Shown piece after piece: positions 6,534 through 7,153 of a DNA stretch of 7,153 nt (the stretch's first letter is position 1; each line of letters begins with the position of its first letter). Source of the DNA: Bog-159 sp049511415. GTDB lineage: Bacteria > Acidobacteriota > Terriglobia > Bryobacterales > Bryobacteraceae. The stretch covers positions 1 through 7,153 of the forward strand of contig JBEKYC010000130.1 in assembly GCA_049511415.1 (NCBI GenBank), in the 5' to 3' direction. Made by a program: the position numbers and the translations under genes. The notes under the pieces are model-generated. The model saw only the letters and a list, made by a program, of their open reading frames with translations. It was not told the origin of the DNA and did no database searches.

Positions 6534-6623
6534 TTTTCAGATATCACTGAAAAACAGGGCCGTAACCGGGCCGTATCAGAGGGCCTGATAATGACCTGTT
6601 AGGGCGCTGTTATCCCCTGATAA
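6534..6623. repeat. Cluster of palindromes and short direct repeats inside the element
   Basis: Visible in order: TTTTCAG/CTGAAAA around ATATCA (6534-6553); two copies of GGGCCGTA 11 bases apart (6557-6564, 6568-6575); TATCAG/CTGATA around AGGGC (6574-6590); CCTGATAAT twice, 32 bases apart (6584-6592, 6616-6624); and TTATC/GATAA around CCCT (6610-6623). Another TTATCA lies at 6668-6673. The density suggests protein-binding sites or a folded RNA/DNA rather than coding sequence. Confidence 0.6.
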
Positions 6624-6691
6624 TCAAAATGGTGGTCTTGGCGTTCAAGTATATTAGAATGTATAGGTTATCATCACATTGTGGGGCGTAA

Positions 6692-6715
6692 TTCTCTGTT
6701 TTGTCTCTGTTTTAC
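6692..6715 (-). repeat. Right inverted repeat of the AT-rich element
   Basis: Read on the minus strand it is GTAAAACAGAGACAAAACAG followed by AGAA. It matches the left copy apart from one substitution and one single-base indel. Such similarity over about 25 bases, 218 bases apart in inverse orientation, is not expected by chance. Confidence 0.75.
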
Positions 6716-6738
6716 AGCGCTGGGGCGACCGCCGGGCG

Positions 6739-7153
6739 TTATGTGCCGCTGCCCGTCAGCGTGATGGACTGCGGACTCCCCGGCACGGTATCCGTCAGTT
6801 CGATCTTGCCGCCGCGCTTCCCCGAAGCCGTCGGCGTAAACGTGACCGCAATCGAGCAGGTCGCGCCGGGCGCCAGCGTAGCCGGCGATGGGACAAGTGT
6901 TGCTCTCGGCAAAATCTCCCGGGTCGGCGCCCGCCACTTTGATACTGGTGAATCCGATGGGCGTGCCGCTCGGATTGCCGATCGTCACAGTCCGCGGCGG
7001 GCTCTTCTTACCCACCGCCTCCCTGGCAAATGCCACGGTATTCGGGAAAACCGAAATCACCGGAAGATTGAACAGCACGGAGACGGAGTTAGAGTAGACG
7101 TTGGCTACCGCGACATCCGCGCCGCCTTGGCCGTTCAAGTCCCCCGCCGCGAG
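6739..7153 (-). pseudogene. C-terminal part of an FG-GAP plus choice-of-anchor D (ASH-like) secreted protein, frameshifted
   Basis: Entering from the right edge on the minus strand, the frame reads AAGDLNGQGGADVAVANVYS then NSVSVLFN. This is the end of an FG-GAP/VCBS repeat, a beta-propeller blade usually with a Ca-binding D-x-N-x-D-like loop (here DLNGQGGAD). It is followed by VISVFPNTVAFAREAVGKKS and TVTIGNPSGTPIGFTSIKVA, then GADPGDFAESNTCP, a choice-of-anchor D / ASH-type Ig-like fold. Near 6885-6895 the frame breaks. The expected continuation is in another frame: PATLAPGATCSIAVTFTPTA, then SGKRGGKIELTD and SITLTGSGT, with TAA at 6739-6741. Joined, the domain is complete and normal in length, so a single-base indel separates the halves. 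Such proteins are exported and cell-surface or extracellular. The signal peptide and the other FG-GAP repeats lie outside the window. A sequencing error at the indel remains possible. Confidence 0.8.

Larger units (their letters stand above)
6450..6715. mobile_element. Candidate MITE-like element, 266 bp, bounded by inverted repeats
   Basis: Two inverted copies of about 25 bp, at 6450-6474 and 6692-6715, enclose a segment visibly richer in A and T than the surrounding DNA. It encodes nothing recognisable, as expected for a non-autonomous element. The interior is packed with short palindromes and with repeated TGATAA/TTATCA words. The left end supplies the stop codon of the broken upstream gene, consistent with insertion. 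The right end lies 23 bases downstream of the stop of the choice-of-anchor gene. I cannot see a convincing target-site duplication at the outer borders (ATACGATGG on the left, AGCGCTGGG on the right), so an alternative is a structured intergenic regulatory or replication/recombination element. I do not recognise the repeat as that of a named IS family. Confidence 0.5.

Noticed and set aside
6450..6715. The inverted repeats as a CRISPR or att-flanked island
   Set aside because: There are only two copies in inverse orientation with no spacers and no integrase gene, which does not fit either system.

Overview
The window looks like chromosome from a soil acidobacterium, most probably of the Solibacter/Bryobacter kind. 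This rests on high GC, secreted tandem-repeat proteins (GloVer, FG-GAP/choice-of-anchor D), a TPR protein tail of the type found in that phylum's large signalling proteins, an ADOP/MacB-like permease C-terminus, and a DinB relative. It is an inference from gene content; no marker gene is present.

Layout. 1-247: the end of a TPR protein on the plus strand. 248-1467: about 1.2 kb with no convincing gene except a small possible secreted protein on the minus strand (808-1011). 1468-1850: a DinB-family gene broken by two frameshifts, followed by a likely terminator (1879-1910). 2138-3385: an intact secreted protein of seven GloVer repeats, best read as a seven-bladed beta-propeller. It converges on an intact 509-residue secreted protein (3676-5205, minus) that joins a YciI-like domain to a BNR/Asp-box, sialidase-like propeller. 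5329-5433: the last 34 codons of an ABC transporter permease, with nothing recognisable upstream. 5434-6111: no gene, but a striking palindrome. 6112-6453: an unassigned small gene with an internal TGA. 6450-6715: an AT-rich, palindrome-rich element bounded by about 25-bp inverted repeats, MITE-like. 6739-7153: the C-terminal part of an FG-GAP plus choice-of-anchor D protein, frameshifted, running off the right edge on the minus strand.

Taken together, two complete secreted propeller proteins sit in a decaying neighbourhood with at least four broken or truncated genes and one probable small transposable element. The long clean frames of the two intact genes argue against a generally error-rich assembly, though single indels in the frameshifted genes could still be sequencing errors. 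No operon or coherent pathway is visible. The most unusual items are the YciI-propeller fusion and the inverted-repeat element, whose left end supplies the stop codon of the neighbouring broken gene.
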